DNA from: Rhodoferax sp.
GTDB lineage: Bacteria; Pseudomonadota; Gammaproteobacteria; Burkholderiales; Burkholderiaceae_C
Direction: 5' to 3'
NCBI RefSeq assembly: GCF_025354435.1
Contig: NZ_JANXMU010000045.1
Span: 1-64,000, forward strand
Length of the DNA: 64,000 nt
Shown here: piece by piece, positions 1 through 9,941 of the stretch
How the letters are laid out: each line of letters opens with the position of its first letter
Numbering within the stretch: the stretch's first letter is position 1
The notes under the pieces: model-generated
Told to the model about the DNA's origin: nothing
The model's database searches: none
What the model saw: the letters and a program-made list of their open reading frames with translations, nothing else
Position numbers and translations under genes: made by a program

Positions 1-1
1 G

Positions 2-529
2 TTTTCGGCCTTTACCGTGCTTGAAAACATCGCCTTTCCGCTGCGCGAGCTTAAGACCCTGCCGGGCGATCTGATCCGCGAGGCCGCGATGGTCAAGTTG
101 CAGATGGTGGGCTTGCCCCTTGATGCGGCCGGGAAGATGCCGAGCGACCTGTCTGGCGGCATGATCAAGCGGGTGGCGCTGGCGCGCGCCCTCATCATGG
201 ATCCGCCACTCTTGCTGCTGGACGAGCCCACGGCCGGGCTGGACCCCGACAGCGCCGACGCGTTTTGCGCCCTGCTGCGCTCTTTACACCGCGAACTGGG
301 CTTGACCATGCTGATGGTCACGCACGACCTGGACACCCTGTTTGCGCTCAGCACCCGGGTGGCCGTGCTGGCCGAAAAAAAGGTGCTGGTCACGGGCATG
401 CCCGCCGAGGTAGTGGCCTTCCCACACCCGTTTATCGAACACTTTTTTCTGGGTGAACGCGGGCGGCGTGCATTGGCACCGTTGCCTGTCGTCCCCCTTC
501 CCCAAGGAGATCTACCCCATGGAAAATAA
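2..529 (+). CDS. ABC transporter ATP-binding protein, MlaF-like (5' truncated by window edge)
   Basis: C-terminal part of an ABC ATPase that runs in from upstream; the open frame reads FSAFTVLENIAFPL from base 2, so the GTG at 17 is an internal Val codon. The Walker A motif lies outside the window. Visible are the signature LSGGMIKRVALARA, Walker B LLLLDEPTAGLDP and the H-loop VTHD. The next gene encodes an MCE protein and overlaps by 11 bp, followed by an auxiliary lipoprotein. By family knowledge this set is an Mla-type intermembrane phospholipid transporter; the permease (MlaE) would be expected nearby upstream. Assignment to the Mla/MCE ATPase class rests mainly on context. Confidence 0.9.
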   Translation, partial: FSAFTVLENIAFPLRELKTLPGDLIREAAMVKLQMVGLPLDAAGKMPSDLSGGMIKRVALARALIMDPPLLLLDEPTAGLDPDSADAFCALLRSLHRELGLTMLMVTHDLDTLFALSTRVAVLAEKKVLVTGMPAEVVAFPHPFIEHFFLGERGRRALAPLPVVPLPQGDLPHGK

Positions 530-1496
530 ATCCCACGCGCTGGCCGCAGGTGCGTTTGTGCTGGCTATTACCGCGCTGCTGGTGGCGTTGGCGGTCTGGC
601 TCACGCGCGACGCGGGCAGCAGCCACCCGTATGAACTCTCGTCGGGCGACGCGGTTACGGGCCTGCAGCCCCAGGCCGCCGTGCGCTACAAGGGCGTGGC
701 CGTGGGCAAGGTAACCTCCATTGGCTTCGACCCCGACGTGGCGGGCAATGTGCTGATCCGCATCGCCGTGGACGACACCACGCCGCTGTCGCCCACCGCC
801 TTTGCCAGCCTGAGCTACCAGGGCATCACCGGCCTGGCTTTCGTGCAGATCGACGACGCGGGCCAGCCGCAAGCGCCGATCCCCCCGGGCCGCAGCGGCG
901 TGCCCCGGCTGCCGCTGGAGACCTCGCAACTCGGCAAGCTGACCCAGCAGGTGCCACACATTCTGGAGCAGGTAGACGAAGCCACGCTGCGCCTGAACCA
1001 GCTGCTGAGCGACGAGAACCAAAAGCTGCTCACCGGTGTGCTGACCAGCACCGACCGCGCCACCACCAGTTTGGCCCAGCTCAGTGCCCGGCTGGAGCAA
1101 ACCGTGGCGCAGCGGCTGGATCCGGCGCTGGCCCGCATCCCGGCCATTGCCGACGACACTCACCAGGCCATGCGTGCGTTGCAAACCGCCGCCGACACTG
1201 CGAACGGTAGCTTTGCCGCCATTGGCCAGACGGCGGCACGGCTGAACGAAAAAGGCGGCGTGATGGACCGGCTGGCCGACGGTACGGGTGCGCTGTCCCA
1301 TGCCGCCGACACCTTTGGCAGCGCCACCTTACCGCGCATCAACCGGGTGGCCGACGACGCGTCCCGCGCGGCACGGCAACTGGGCCGCACCGTCAACGGC
1401 ATCAGCGAGCAGCCGCAGTCGCTGATTTTTGGCGGCGGTGCTGCCGTGCCCGGCCCCGGTGAGGCAGGCTTCGTCACCCCGGCTGCGCAACCATGA
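519..1496 (+). CDS. MCE (MlaD) domain protein
   Basis: 325-aa inner-membrane-anchored lipid-transport substrate-binding protein. The ATG at 519 follows an AAGGAGA ribosome site at 504-510 and overlaps the end of the ATPase gene. A cytoplasmic N-tip is followed by one transmembrane helix (about residues 9-28, GAFVLAITALLVALAVWL), then an MCE domain (about 38-110; VRYKGVAVGKV, SYQGITGLAFVQI) and a long helical C-terminal region. Family knowledge: MCE domains form hexameric rings that carry phospholipids between inner and outer membranes. The gene is translationally linked to the lipoprotein gene downstream. Confidence 0.92.
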   Translation: MENKSHALAAGAFVLAITALLVALAVWLTRDAGSSHPYELSSGDAVTGLQPQAAVRYKGVAVGKVTSIGFDPDVAGNVLIRIAVDDTTPLSPTAFASLSYQGITGLAFVQIDDAGQPQAPIPPGRSGVPRLPLETSQLGKLTQQVPHILEQVDEATLRLNQLLSDENQKLLTGVLTSTDRATTSLAQLSARLEQTVAQRLDPALARIPAIADDTHQAMRALQTAADTANGSFAAIGQTAARLNEKGGVMDRLADGTGALSHAADTFGSATLPRINRVADDASRAARQLGRTVNGISEQPQSLIFGGGAAVPGPGEAGFVTPAAQP

Positions 1497-2176
1497 ATAC
1501 GGCTTACAAAGGATTTGCTATGGATATAAGAGCTGTTGGCGTAGGTGGAACATACATGAAATGCCTATTTGGCTTGGTATTTGTGGCCCTGAGCGCTTGC
1601 TCTGCTTTGCCTGATAAACCCCTGCGCGCAGTGCAATACGACTTCGGTCCTTCCACCACCACGGCCATGGCCAACGCCAGCTTGCCGACCCTGGCGTTGG
1701 CCGACGTGGAAGCCCCTGGGATGAGTGACGGTGGCACGGCCATTCTGTACCGTCTGGGCTATGCCGATGCCCAGCAACTGCGCCCCTACACCCAGGCCCG
1801 CTGGAGCGTGCCGCCCGCACAGTTGGTGGGCCAGCGGCTGCGCGATGTGCTGGGCCAGCGCCGGGCGGTGCTGGGTGCCAGCGACAGCGCGGCATTGGCG
1901 CGCACGACCGGCCCCGCGCCCCGACTGCTGCGGCTAGAGTTGCAGGAATTTACCCAGGTGTTCCAGTCGCCCGTCGCCAGCACCGGCCTGGTACGGCTGC
2001 GCGCCACCTTGGTGGAGAGCACGCTGCTAGGCGACAGCCTGCTGGCGCAGCGGTCTTTCAACGTGCAGCGCCCGGCCCCCAGTGCCGACGCGCCCGGCGG
2101 TGTGCGGGCGCTGGCAGTGGCCACCGATGCCCTGGCGCAAGAGCTCGATGGCTGGCTGGAAATGGCAGGGCGCTAA
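1493..2176 (+). CDS. ABC-type transport auxiliary lipoprotein (PqiC-like)
   Basis: 227-aa protein if translation starts at the ATG at 1493, which forms an ATGA overlap with the MCE gene stop. A hydrophobic stretch and lipobox (FVALSAC) precede a mature domain resembling the auxiliary component of MCE/Pqi transporters. The start is ambiguous. An in-frame ATG at 1556, preceded by AGGTGG at 1543-1548, would give a compact 15-residue lipoprotein signal. The segment 1514-1571 is a copy of repeat family A read in frame, so the N-terminal extension, and perhaps the alternative start codon and its ribosome site, derive from the repeat. Likely an outer-membrane partner of the MCE transporter; function inferred from context. 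Confidence 0.8.
   Translation: MNTAYKGFAMDIRAVGVGGTYMKCLFGLVFVALSACSALPDKPLRAVQYDFGPSTTTAMANASLPTLALADVEAPGMSDGGTAILYRLGYADAQQLRPYTQARWSVPPAQLVGQRLRDVLGQRRAVLGASDSAALARTTGPAPRLLRLELQEFTQVFQSPVASTGLVRLRATLVESTLLGDSLLAQRSFNVQRPAPSADAPGGVRALAVATDALAQELDGWLEMAGR
1514..1571 (+). repeat. Repeat family A copy 1 (inside a coding sequence)
   Basis: Copy of the palindromic family A repeat, begins TTTGCTATGG and ends GCCTATTTGG. It is sense to the lipoprotein gene and read in the frame GCT-ATG-GAT-ATA. Matches copy 5 (in cca) closely, including a shared GTGGAACATAC core. Confidence 0.75.
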
Positions 2177-2183
2177 ACCGGCA

Positions 2184-2723
2184 TCAGGCGGCGATGGCCT
2201 GCAGCGGGGTTTTGGCCGTGGCTGCCTTGGCCGTGCCAAAGGCGACTTCGCCCGACAACTGGCCGCCTTCTTCGATCACCAGCTTGCCGTAGCGCACCTT
2301 GCCGGTGACGCGGCCGGTGGCGTAGATCACCAGCTTGTCGCGCACGGTGAGTTCGCCGTCAAAGGCACCGTGGATTTCGGCGATGTCGATGTCGGCCGAA
2401 CCCTTGAAGGCCCCGGCGGCGGTGATTTGCATCAGGCGCGAATCCATGGTCGCCTCGACCGTGCCCTCGACCACCAGGGTGTCGCAGTCGGTGATTTCCA
2501 CGCCCTTGAGTTTGATGTTGGGGCCCACGGTGAGGGTGCTGCCCGTGGCTTTGGCCGGGGCCTGGGCGGCCACGGCTTCTACCGGAATGTCTACGGTGTC
2601 GGCCACCGGCGGGGTGACCAGGGGCTGGGGCCGCTGCGCCAGGGTTTGTGCCTGGGCCAGGTTGTTGCGCACGCCAAAAGCTTCGGGTTCACGCTTGCCA
2701 AAAAACGGGGTTTGTAGAGCCAT
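2184..2723 (-). CDS. Bactofilin (polymer-forming cytoskeletal protein)
   Basis: 179-aa protein starting MALQTPFFGKRE at 2723, chosen because AAGGGA precedes that ATG on the minus strand; longer starts exist at 2738 and beyond. The central domain (about residues 60-160) has the repetitive beta-helix pattern of bactofilins (VEGTVEATMDSRLMQI, KGSADIDIAEIHG, VTGKVRYGKLVIEEGGQLSG). Family knowledge: bactofilins self-assemble into nucleotide-independent cytosolic filaments involved in shape, stalk formation or polarity. Transcribed divergently from ruvA and convergent with the Mla operon, 7 bp from its last stop codon. Confidence 0.9.
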   Translation of the reverse strand: MALQTPFFGKREPEAFGVRNNLAQAQTLAQRPQPLVTPPVADTVDIPVEAVAAQAPAKATGSTLTVGPNIKLKGVEITDCDTLVVEGTVEATMDSRLMQITAAGAFKGSADIDIAEIHGAFDGELTVRDKLVIYATGRVTGKVRYGKLVIEEGGQLSGEVAFGTAKAATAKTPLQAIAA

Positions 2724-2768
2724 GGGAGTTCCCTTCATGAAAGAGGCCCATGGTAGGGGGCCAAGCCG

Positions 2769-2802
2769 GTTACATCTCCGCACAGGATGCAAGGTATGTA
2801 AC
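2769..2802. promoter_or_regulatory. Inverted repeat GTTACAT/ATGTAAC between bactofilin gene and ruvA
   Basis: Perfect 7-bp arms at 2769-2775 and 2796-2802 in the divergent intergenic region. TGTAAC/GTTACA hexamers also cluster upstream of the porin at 20150-20495. Could be a regulator site; the function is unknown. Confidence 0.3.
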
Positions 2803-2899
2803 AAAATGGAAGCAAATCCATCGTAAAGATTCGCGCAAATTACGACCTAATGGCGATGCACGTCGTCATGGACAATGGCGTTTTCTCTCCAGGATTTCC

Positions 2900-3472
2900 A
2901 TGATCGGACGACTCCAAGGCCTGCTGGCCGCCAAAAACCCGCCCCAGGTGCTGATCGACTGCCACGGCGTGGGCTACGACGTGGACGTGCCCATGAGCAC
3001 CTTCTACAACCTGCCGGGCCTGGGCGAGCAGGTTACGCTGCTGACACACTTTGTGGTACGCGAAGACGCACAAATCCTGTACGGATTTGCCACCCCCGGC
3101 GAGCGCGATGCCTTTCGCCAGCTCATCAAGATCAGTGGCGTGGGGCCGCGCACGGCTTTGAGCGTGCTGTCGGGCATGGGCGTGGACGACCTGGCCCAGG
3201 CCATCACGCTGCAAGAAGCCGGGCGGCTGGTGAAGGTGCCCGGTATCGGCAAGAAAACTGCCGAGCGCCTGCTGCTGGAGCTCAAAGGCAAGCTGGGTTC
3301 CGACATCGGTCTGCACCACAGCGCCACCAGCGATGCCCAGGTCGACATCCTGCAGGCCCTGGTGGCCCTGGGCTACAGCGACAAGGAAGCGGCGCTGGCA
3401 CTGAAAGCCTTGCCCGCGGGCGTGGGCGTGAGCGAAGGCATCAAGCTGGCGCTGAAAGCACTGGGCAAGTAG
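2900..3472 (+). CDS. ruvA: Holliday junction branch migration protein RuvA
   Basis: 190-aa protein, normal length for RuvA. Starts MIGRLQG at 2900, preceded by AGGA at 2891. Domain I is the OB-fold (about 1-62). Domain II has two helix-hairpin-helix motifs ([19 protein letters not shown] and [19 protein letters not shown]). Domain III is the short C-terminal RuvB-contacting helix bundle (about 145-190; [19 protein letters not shown]). RuvA tetramers bind Holliday junctions and load RuvB. ruvB is not adjacent here: it lies 1.7 kb downstream, after two unrelated genes, and ruvC is not in the window. Confidence 0.97.
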   Translation: MIGRLQGLLAAKNPPQVLIDCHGVGYDVDVPMSTFYNLPGLGEQVTLLTHFVVREDAQILYGFATPGERDAFRQLIKISGVGPRTALSVLSGMGVDDLAQAITLQEAGRLVKVPGIGKKTAERLLLELKGKLGSDIGLHHSATSDAQVDILQALVALGYSDKEAALALKALPAGVGVSEGIKLALKALGK

Positions 3473-3621
3473 GCACTATCTGGTAGCTTGGGTCTGTATA
3501 AAGAAATGTATAGCTGGTCAACCAGTGTTGGCGGGCTCCGTTGTAGGTGCAGGTCTGAACGCAATTCAGATTCGCTCTAGGAAGTCGGAGCACACACGAC
3601 TGTCTTTGCCAGGAAATTGTT

Positions 3622-3870
3622 ATGACCACGATCAAATCTCTCTTCGCCGCTGCCCTGATTTCTGCTGTGTCCCTGTCCTCGTTTGCCCAGGCTCCCGCAC
3701 CTGCCAAGGATGCCGCACCCGCTGCCGCTGCCGCCCCTGCGGATGCCACCGCGAAGCCCGCCGCACCCGTGAAAAAGCACGCCGCCAAAAAGGTGAAGAA
3801 GCACGTTGCCGCCAAAAAGGTAGACGCGCCCGCCGCCGCACCGGCTGCCGCTGCATCGTCCGCCAAGTAA
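3622..3870 (+). CDS. Small secreted Ala/Pro/Lys-rich protein
   Basis: 82-aa protein with a clear Sec signal peptide (MTTIKSLFAAALISAVSLSSFAQ). The mature part is almost entirely Ala, Pro and Lys with KKHAAKKVKKH-type basic blocks, so it is likely unstructured and cationic in the periplasm. No catalytic motif is visible. Followed directly by a strong terminator at 3889-3919, so it is probably a monocistronic transcript. Small proteins of this composition are common in Burkholderiales, but I know of no established function. Confidence 0.75.
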   Translation: MTTIKSLFAAALISAVSLSSFAQAPAPAKDAAPAAAAAPADATAKPAAPVKKHAAKKVKKHVAAKKVDAPAAAPAAAASSAK

Positions 3871-3888
3871 GTAGCGTCTCTTGCTGCT

Positions 3889-3919
3889 GAAAAAGGCTGG
3901 GTTCGCCCAGCCTTTTTTT
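3889..3919 (+). terminator. Rho-independent terminator after the small secreted protein
   Basis: Stem AAAAAGGCTGGG / CCCAGCCTTTTT with a TTCG tetraloop and T-run. Nearly symmetric in A/T tails, so it can also serve the convergent carbonic anhydrase gene. Confidence 0.93.
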
Positions 3920-3930
3920 ACGCCTGCGTT

Positions 3931-5091
3931 TTACTGCGCGTCGCGCACCACACGGCCATTCAGGGGCTGCACAGGCCGTGCGTTGGCGGGGTACAACTGG
4001 CTGAACAGGCGAAGCTGCTCGGGGCTGATCTGCACCGGTTGCTTCAGCACCATCCACAGCACGTTTTCTGCACAGGGCGGCGTGGTCAGCGAGCCCATGA
4101 ACTGGTAGTAGCGCATGTCTTGCGGCAGCAGCTCGTTGAGGTCCAGCAGACCGGCGGGCATACGCACCCGGTCGCCGGTATCCAGCGGCATGTAGGTCCA
4201 GACCTTGTTGATCAGCGCATTGGCCTGGCCGGGGTCGAGCAGCACGGCGACCACCGCCACCTGACCGTCCACATCGCGGTGCATCAGGTGCGCCACCATG
4301 GCAAACGCACGTCCGTTGACCCGCTCCTCGCTGGGGTGGTGGAACACGATCTGGTACAGCTTGTAGGTAGCACCGCGTACCGTCAGGGTGTTGTCGCCCA
4401 CCACGTCTACCTGGATAGTGCGGCCATTGTTCAGCACCATGGCACCGCTGGGCTGGTAGCGGATTTGCAGCGGCTCGGCCGGGCCCTGCAAGGTATTGGT
4501 TTCATCAATGGCGATGGGCGACTGGCGTGTGCCCTGGGCGCACAGATTGAAGTCGGGGCTGAGCTTGGCCCAGGCCTGCGGGCCGGTGCTGCCCTCGTAG
4601 CCCCAGCGCACCTCGCCGCCGTGGACCATGGCAGCAGCGCCTGCTGCCGTACCTGCACCGGGGGCCGTGGCCGCCATGGCCGCGGCGCGGGTACTGGCTT
4701 TGCTGTCGGCCGGGTTGACCAGTCCGTGCGCCTTGGCGTGGGCGGCGGCGATGTCGGGCGGTGGAGCCGGGGCCGCACGCATACCGGCTTTTTTGGGCTC
4801 GGCTTCGATGGTGATGGTGACGGTGGGCGTGTCTGCGGCCTTGCCCTTGGTCTTTTTGGTCTTTTTGCCCTCACCGGCGTTGGCCTTGTCGATGGCCTCA
4901 CGCACCTGCTGCGCCATGCTTTCCTTGCTGCCGGGGTCTTGCGGCTTGGGCTTGGCGGGCAGGGTGATTTTGCCCGTGGCCTTGGGCTTGTCGGCGGGCG
5001 CGTCTTCGGCATGGGCCGTGGCCACGCCCCCAGCGCAAAGCAGCAGGGCCAGCGCCCATCGGGTAGAAACAGAGTGCGTGCGGTGCGTCAT
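3931..5091 (-). CDS. Alpha-carbonic-anhydrase family protein with altered zinc site
   Basis: 386-aa secreted protein starting MTHRTHSVS with a signal peptide ending near ATAHA. It has a lysine-rich low-complexity region (about 30-120) and then an alpha-carbonic anhydrase domain (about 160-380; [20 protein letters not shown]). In active enzymes the first two zinc histidines sit in a QFHFH motif; here it reads QIVFHH, so the first ligand position is Val249, while the second (His251) and third (His268, in MVAHLMH) remain. The second-shell Glu before the third His is Val266. Zinc binding and CO2 hydration are therefore doubtful; the adjacent His252 might compensate. Divergent from ruvB. Confidence 0.85.
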   Translation of the reverse strand: MTHRTHSVSTRWALALLLCAGGVATAHAEDAPADKPKATGKITLPAKPKPQDPGSKESMAQQVREAIDKANAGEGKKTKKTKGKAADTPTVTITIEAEPKKAGMRAAPAPPPDIAAAHAKAHGLVNPADSKASTRAAAMAATAPGAGTAAGAAAMVHGGEVRWGYEGSTGPQAWAKLSPDFNLCAQGTRQSPIAIDETNTLQGPAEPLQIRYQPSGAMVLNNGRTIQVDVVGDNTLTVRGATYKLYQIVFHHPSEERVNGRAFAMVAHLMHRDVDGQVAVVAVLLDPGQANALINKVWTYMPLDTGDRVRMPAGLLDLNELLPQDMRYYQFMGSLTTPPCAENVLWMVLKQPVQISPEQLRLFSQLYPANARPVQPLNGRVVRDAQ

Positions 5092-5211
5092 GGAGGGTCC
5101 TGGCGGGGGCAAAAAGAGTTGGCATTGACTATAGCCACAAGCGCGAGGCGTTTTTCGGTGCGGGCAGGCCCAGGCGCTATAGTGGCCCATCCTTTTTTGC
5201 ACTGCCTGCCC

Positions 5212-6273
<1,062 letters not shown>

Positions 6274-6276
6274 ATC

Positions 6277-6328
6277 GAGCTCTAGCGCATATAGTACCTG
6301 TGCTGGCAGCTATTTAAAGAGTAGCAAA
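6277..6328 (-). repeat. Repeat family A copy 2
   Basis: Intergenic copy, minus orientation (GTTTTGCTACTC at one end, TGCGCTAGAGCTC at the other). Lies between ruvB and the tandem OYE gene. Confidence 0.75.
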
Positions 6329-6474
6329 ACAACCGGCGTGCTTGCCACGGCTTGGGTTTTATTGCGCAGGCGGATGGCGAAGACCGCCGCGCCAGCGGGG
6401 CATGGGCGGCATGGTGGAGCGCAAAACGCCCGCAGTCCAATAATCACGGCCAACCCCCTTCCTTTGGACCGCCC

Positions 6475-7587
6475 ATGAGCACCCTGTTTTCTCCGTTTCC
6501 GCTGCGCAGCCTGGTGCTGCCCAACCGCATCGTCATCTCGCCCATGTGCCAGTACTCGGCCGACCACGGCCAAGCCACGGCCTGGCACCTGCTGCATTTG
6601 GGCCACCTGGCCTTGTCCGGCGCGGCCATGCTGTGCCTGGAGGCCACGGCGGTAGAGCCCGATGGCCGCATCACCCACGGCGACCTGGGCCTGTGGGACG
6701 ATGCCACCGAGGCGGCCCTGGTGCCGGTGCTGGCCGCGATTCGCCAGTATTCGCATACCGCGGTGGTGGTGCAACTGGCCCACGCCGGGCGCAAGGCCTC
6801 TAGCCACTTGCCCTGGAAGGGCGGCCAGCAAGTGCCCCTGGCGCAAGGCGGCTGGCTGGCCCATGCGCCGTCGGCACTGCCGCAAAAAGACGGTGAACTC
6901 GCCCCCCAGGCGCTGGATGCCACCGGGCTGCTGCGGGTGCGCGATGCCTTTGTGGCCGCGGCCTGGCGCTCTGAGCGTTTGGGTATCGATGGCATCGAGC
7001 TGCACGCGGCCCACGGCTATTTGCTGCACCAGTTTTTGTCGCCCATCTCCAACCAGCGTACCGATGCCTATGGCGGGTCGCTGGAAAACCGCATGCGCTT
7101 TCCGCTGGAAGTGTTCGCCGCCGTGCGCGCCGCGTTCCCGGCCGACAAGCCGGTGGGCATCCGCGTATCGGCCAGTGACTGGGTGGACGGCGGCTGGGAC
7201 ATCGCCCAGACCATCGCCTTCGCGCAGGCATTGAAAAAGTTGGGTGTGGACTGGATCGACGTGTCGTCCGGCGGCATTTCACCGCTGCAGAAAATCCCTT
7301 TGGCGGCGGGCTACCAGGTGCCGTTTGCCCAGGCGGTGAAAGAAGCTACCGGCCTGCCCACCATGGCGGTGGGCCTGATCACCGACGCGCAGCAGGCCGA
7401 AGACATCCTCGCCAGCGGCCAGGCCGACATGGTGGCCCTGGCCCGCGCTGTTCTGTACGACCCGCGCTGGCCCTGGCACGCCGCCGCCAAGCTGGGCGGC
7501 ACCATCCAGGCCCCGCCCCAGTACTGGCGCTCGGCCCCGCATGGTTTGAATGGGATTTTTGGCGAAACGGTATTGGGCGGGCGCTGA
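6475..7587 (+). CDS. NADH:flavin oxidoreductase / Old Yellow Enzyme, YqjM-like
   Basis: 370-aa TIM-barrel FMN ene-reductase starting MSTLFSPFPLRSLVLPNRI. Hallmarks of the YqjM subclass: a Cys in ISPMCQYS near the flavin, the substrate-binding His pair in HAAHGYLLHQFLSP, QRTDAYGGSLENRMRFPLEV, and C-terminal RSAPHGLNG. It reduces activated C=C bonds with NAD(P)H; the physiological substrate cannot be told from sequence. It stands alone, with family A repeats on both sides. Confidence 0.92.
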   Translation: MSTLFSPFPLRSLVLPNRIVISPMCQYSADHGQATAWHLLHLGHLALSGAAMLCLEATAVEPDGRITHGDLGLWDDATEAALVPVLAAIRQYSHTAVVVQLAHAGRKASSHLPWKGGQQVPLAQGGWLAHAPSALPQKDGELAPQALDATGLLRVRDAFVAAAWRSERLGIDGIELHAAHGYLLHQFLSPISNQRTDAYGGSLENRMRFPLEVFAAVRAAFPADKPVGIRVSASDWVDGGWDIAQTIAFAQALKKLGVDWIDVSSGGISPLQKIPLAAGYQVPFAQAVKEATGLPTMAVGLITDAQQAEDILASGQADMVALARAVLYDPRWPWHAAAKLGGTIQAPPQYWRSAPHGLNGIFGETVLGGR

Positions 7588-7603
7588 ATCCTGTTTTTAT
7601 AAG

Positions 7604-7660
7604 AAAAGTATCTCTAGCGCATATTCCACTTGCGCAAGTAGCTATTAAATAAATAGCATT
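7604..7660 (-). repeat. Repeat family A copy 3
   Basis: Fills the gap between the convergent OYE and phosphatase genes. Reverse complement begins ATGCTATTTATTTAATAGCT and contains CTTGCGCAAGTGGAATATGCG. Confidence 0.85.
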
Positions 7661-7670
7661 ACCGACAAAT

Positions 7671-8312
7671 TCAAGCCGCGTTTTCGTCCAGTGCGCCTTG
7701 TTGCTCCAGATGGAAGGTATCGGCCCAGCCGACCAGGGTGAAGCCTTCGGGGGTCCACAGCAGGCGGTTGATGGCGGCGTTGGCCAGGTCCCAGGTGCGG
7801 GGGGCTTGCAGGTCCTGGCCGGTGGCGGCGCGGTACAGCACGTCCATCACGCCGCCGTGGGCCACGATGGCGATCAGCTCGCCGGGGTGGCGGGCGGCTA
7901 GGGCGCTGACGCAAGCCAGCACGCGGTCACGGAAATCGTTCAGGCATTCGCCGCCTTCGGGGGCAAATTCCGGGTCGCGCTTGCGCCACAGTAGGGCTTG
8001 CTCGGGCAGGCGGGCTTCGATGTCGGCAAAGCTGTGGCCCTGGAAAATGCCAAAGCCGCGTTCGCGCAGGCCTACGTCGGTGGTGATGGGCAGATCGAGC
8101 GCCCCGGCCACGGCCTGCGCCGTTTCCAAGGCCCGCAGCAGGTCACTGGCGTAGACGGTGGTGATGGGTTCACCCGCCAGGGCCAGCGCCAACTGGTGGG
8201 CCTGCCAGCGGCCGGTGTCGTTCAGGGGAATGTCGAGCTGGCCTTGGATGCGGCTGTCGACGTTCCAGGCGGTTTCACCGTGGCGGATGGCGATGATGCG
8301 GGTGGCGTCCAT
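7671..8312 (-). CDS. Histidine phosphatase family protein (phosphoglycerate mutase-like)
   Basis: 213-aa protein starting MDATRIIAIRHGETAW; the ATG at 8312 is preferred over the adjacent upstream TTG. The RHGE motif holds the nucleophilic His, and a second catalytic His lies in IVAHGGVMDV; GLRERGFGIFQGH is typical of the branch. Substrate unknown: members act on sugar phosphates or on cobalamin and nucleotide intermediates. Last gene of a three-gene minus-strand run (ttcA, DUF4136 lipoprotein, phosphatase), 10 bp after the lipoprotein gene. Confidence 0.88.
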   Translation of the reverse strand: MDATRIIAIRHGETAWNVDSRIQGQLDIPLNDTGRWQAHQLALALAGEPITTVYASDLLRALETAQAVAGALDLPITTDVGLRERGFGIFQGHSFADIEARLPEQALLWRKRDPEFAPEGGECLNDFRDRVLACVSALAARHPGELIAIVAHGGVMDVLYRAATGQDLQAPRTWDLANAAINRLLWTPEGFTLVGWADTFHLEQQGALDENAA

Positions 8313-8322
8313 CAAGATTCTT

Positions 8323-8937
8323 TCACTGCGGGGTGGGTGGAATGTCTACCGTAATTCTTTGCAGGCCTGCGGGCGGATTCGGGAAGCCGTGCAGGGCAGC
8401 CGTGACCATGGCCGGGATCTGGTCGCTGCCGATGGGCCCATTGCTGTCCTGGCTGGCCTGGGTTTCATACACCACCTGGCCGGTAGCGAGGTCGCGCAGT
8501 ACCAGGCTGAGCAGGCGCTGGTAGGTGCGCACTTCCATGGGCAGCATCGGCATCATGGGGGCCATGAAGGGGCCGCGCATGCCGCGGCCGCCGCCCATCC
8601 AGGGGCCACCGCGGCCCCACGGACCGTAGGGGCGGCTGCTCCAGGTGCTTTCGGTCAGCAGCTGGGTGCTGATTTGCAGGCTGTAGCGGGCGTTGGCGGT
8701 GTCTTGCACCAGCCCGGCTTGCGCCAGGGCGGGCAGGGACAGTTGTTCGACCGCGTCCTGGGTGGCGGCATCGGTCTGCTGGGAGGGCAGGCGCTCGAAG
8801 CGGAAGCCCAGGGGCCGGGGCACGGCGCTGGTCCAGTTGGTGAAGCTTTGCACGTCGTTGTCCACCCGGGTGACGCTGGCGCAGCCAACGAGCAGCACGG
8901 CCGCCGTAAGGGTGAGGGCGCGCCAGCCGGTCATCAT
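8323..8937 (-). CDS. DUF4136-type lipoprotein
   Basis: 204-aa lipoprotein with signal [18 protein letters not shown] (lipobox LVGC). The mature part ([46 protein letters not shown]) has the organisation of DUF4136 proteins. A Gly/Met/Pro-rich insert ([15 protein letters not shown]) interrupts the middle. Start codon overlaps the ttcA stop (ATGATGA). Outer-membrane or periplasmic role unknown. Confidence 0.8.
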   Translation of the reverse strand: MMTGWRALTLTAAVLLVGCASVTRVDNDVQSFTNWTSAVPRPLGFRFERLPSQQTDAATQDAVEQLSLPALAQAGLVQDTANARYSLQISTQLLTESTWSSRPYGPWGRGGPWMGGGRGMRGPFMAPMMPMLPMEVRTYQRLLSLVLRDLATGQVVYETQASQDSNGPIGSDQIPAMVTAALHGFPNPPAGLQRITVDIPPTPQ

Positions 8938-9881
8938 AGGTGCACCACTTGCAGACCGGGCAGGCCCGACATGCCGACAGGGGGAAAGCTGGGCGCATCA
9001 AAGGCCTGGTCGCCCTCAATGCTGGGTACGCCGGTGGTTTTCAAGCCTTCGAAGTCGTAGCGGCTGCGGTCCATCAGGTGCGAGGGCACCACGTTTTGCA
9101 GCGCGCTGAACATGCTTTCGATGCGGCCGGGGTGCTTCTTTTCCCACTCTTGCAGCATCTGGGCGATTTGCTTGCGTTGCAGGTTCTCCTGGCTGCCGCA
9201 CAGGGTGCAGGGGATGATGGGGAACTGCTTGTGCGCGGCCCAGCGGGTCAGGTCTTTCTCAGTCACGTAGGCCAGTGGGCGGATGACGATGTGGCGGCCG
9301 TCGTCGCTGACCAGCTTGGGTGGCATGCTCTTGAGCTTGCCGCCAAAGAACATGTTCAAAAAGAAGGTTTGCAGCATGTCGTCGCGGTGGTGTCCGAGGG
9401 CGATCTTGGTCGCGCCCAGCTCGTCGGCCACGCGGTACAGAATGCCGCGGCGCAGGCGGCTGCACAGGCCGCAGGTGGATGTGCCCTCGGGGATCACGCG
9501 CTTGACGATGCTGTAGGTGTCCTGGTTTTCGATGTGGAAGGGCACGCCCAGGGCGGTGAGGTAGGTGGGCAGCACGTCGGCAGGGAAGCCGGGCTGCTTC
9601 TGGTCGAGGTTGACGGCAATGATGTCGAAGTGGATGGGCGCGCGGGCCTTGAGCTTGAGCAAAATGTCCAGCATGGCGTAGCTGTCCTTGCCGCCGCTCA
9701 CACACACCATCACCTTGTCGCCTTCTTCCACCATGTTGTAGTCCACGATGGCTTTGCCCATCTCGCGGCACAGGCGTTTTTCTAACTTATGCGTTTCGCG
9801 CTCGATCTTGAAATCGGGGGCGGCAGGTGAAACTGTGGAAGTGGGGGCGGCAACCTCGTCGGTGGTCCATACGGCGCTCAT
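8934..9881 (-). CDS. ttcA: tRNA 2-thiocytidine(32) synthetase TtcA
   Basis: 315-aa PP-loop ATPase starting [12 protein letters not shown]-loop [12 protein letters not shown], then the CGLC and CTLC cysteine pairs that bind the catalytic iron-sulfur cluster, and [16 protein letters not shown]. It thiolates cytidine 32 of certain tRNAs. Length and motifs match the family. First gene of the operon with the DUF4136 lipoprotein and phosphatase genes; no functional link between the three is evident. Confidence 0.95.
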   Translation of the reverse strand: MSAVWTTDEVAAPTSTVSPAAPDFKIERETHKLEKRLCREMGKAIVDYNMVEEGDKVMVCVSGGKDSYAMLDILLKLKARAPIHFDIIAVNLDQKQPGFPADVLPTYLTALGVPFHIENQDTYSIVKRVIPEGTSTCGLCSRLRRGILYRVADELGATKIALGHHRDDMLQTFFLNMFFGGKLKSMPPKLVSDDGRHIVIRPLAYVTEKDLTRWAAHKQFPIIPCTLCGSQENLQRKQIAQMLQEWEKKHPGRIESMFSALQNVVPSHLMDRSRYDFEGLKTTGVPSIEGDQAFDAPSFPPVGMSGLPGLQVVHL

Positions 9882-9941
9882 AGGGGGCAATCGGTTCTAA
9901 AAGATGCCGATTATCCCGCGTCGGGTCTGATCCGTGCCAGA

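Noticed and set aside
3477-3621. Possible degraded family A repeat (GGTAGCTTGGG, TATAGCTGGTC)
   Set aside because: Lacks the CTAGCGC and GTGGWATAT blocks and the palindrome; no other structure seen in this gap.
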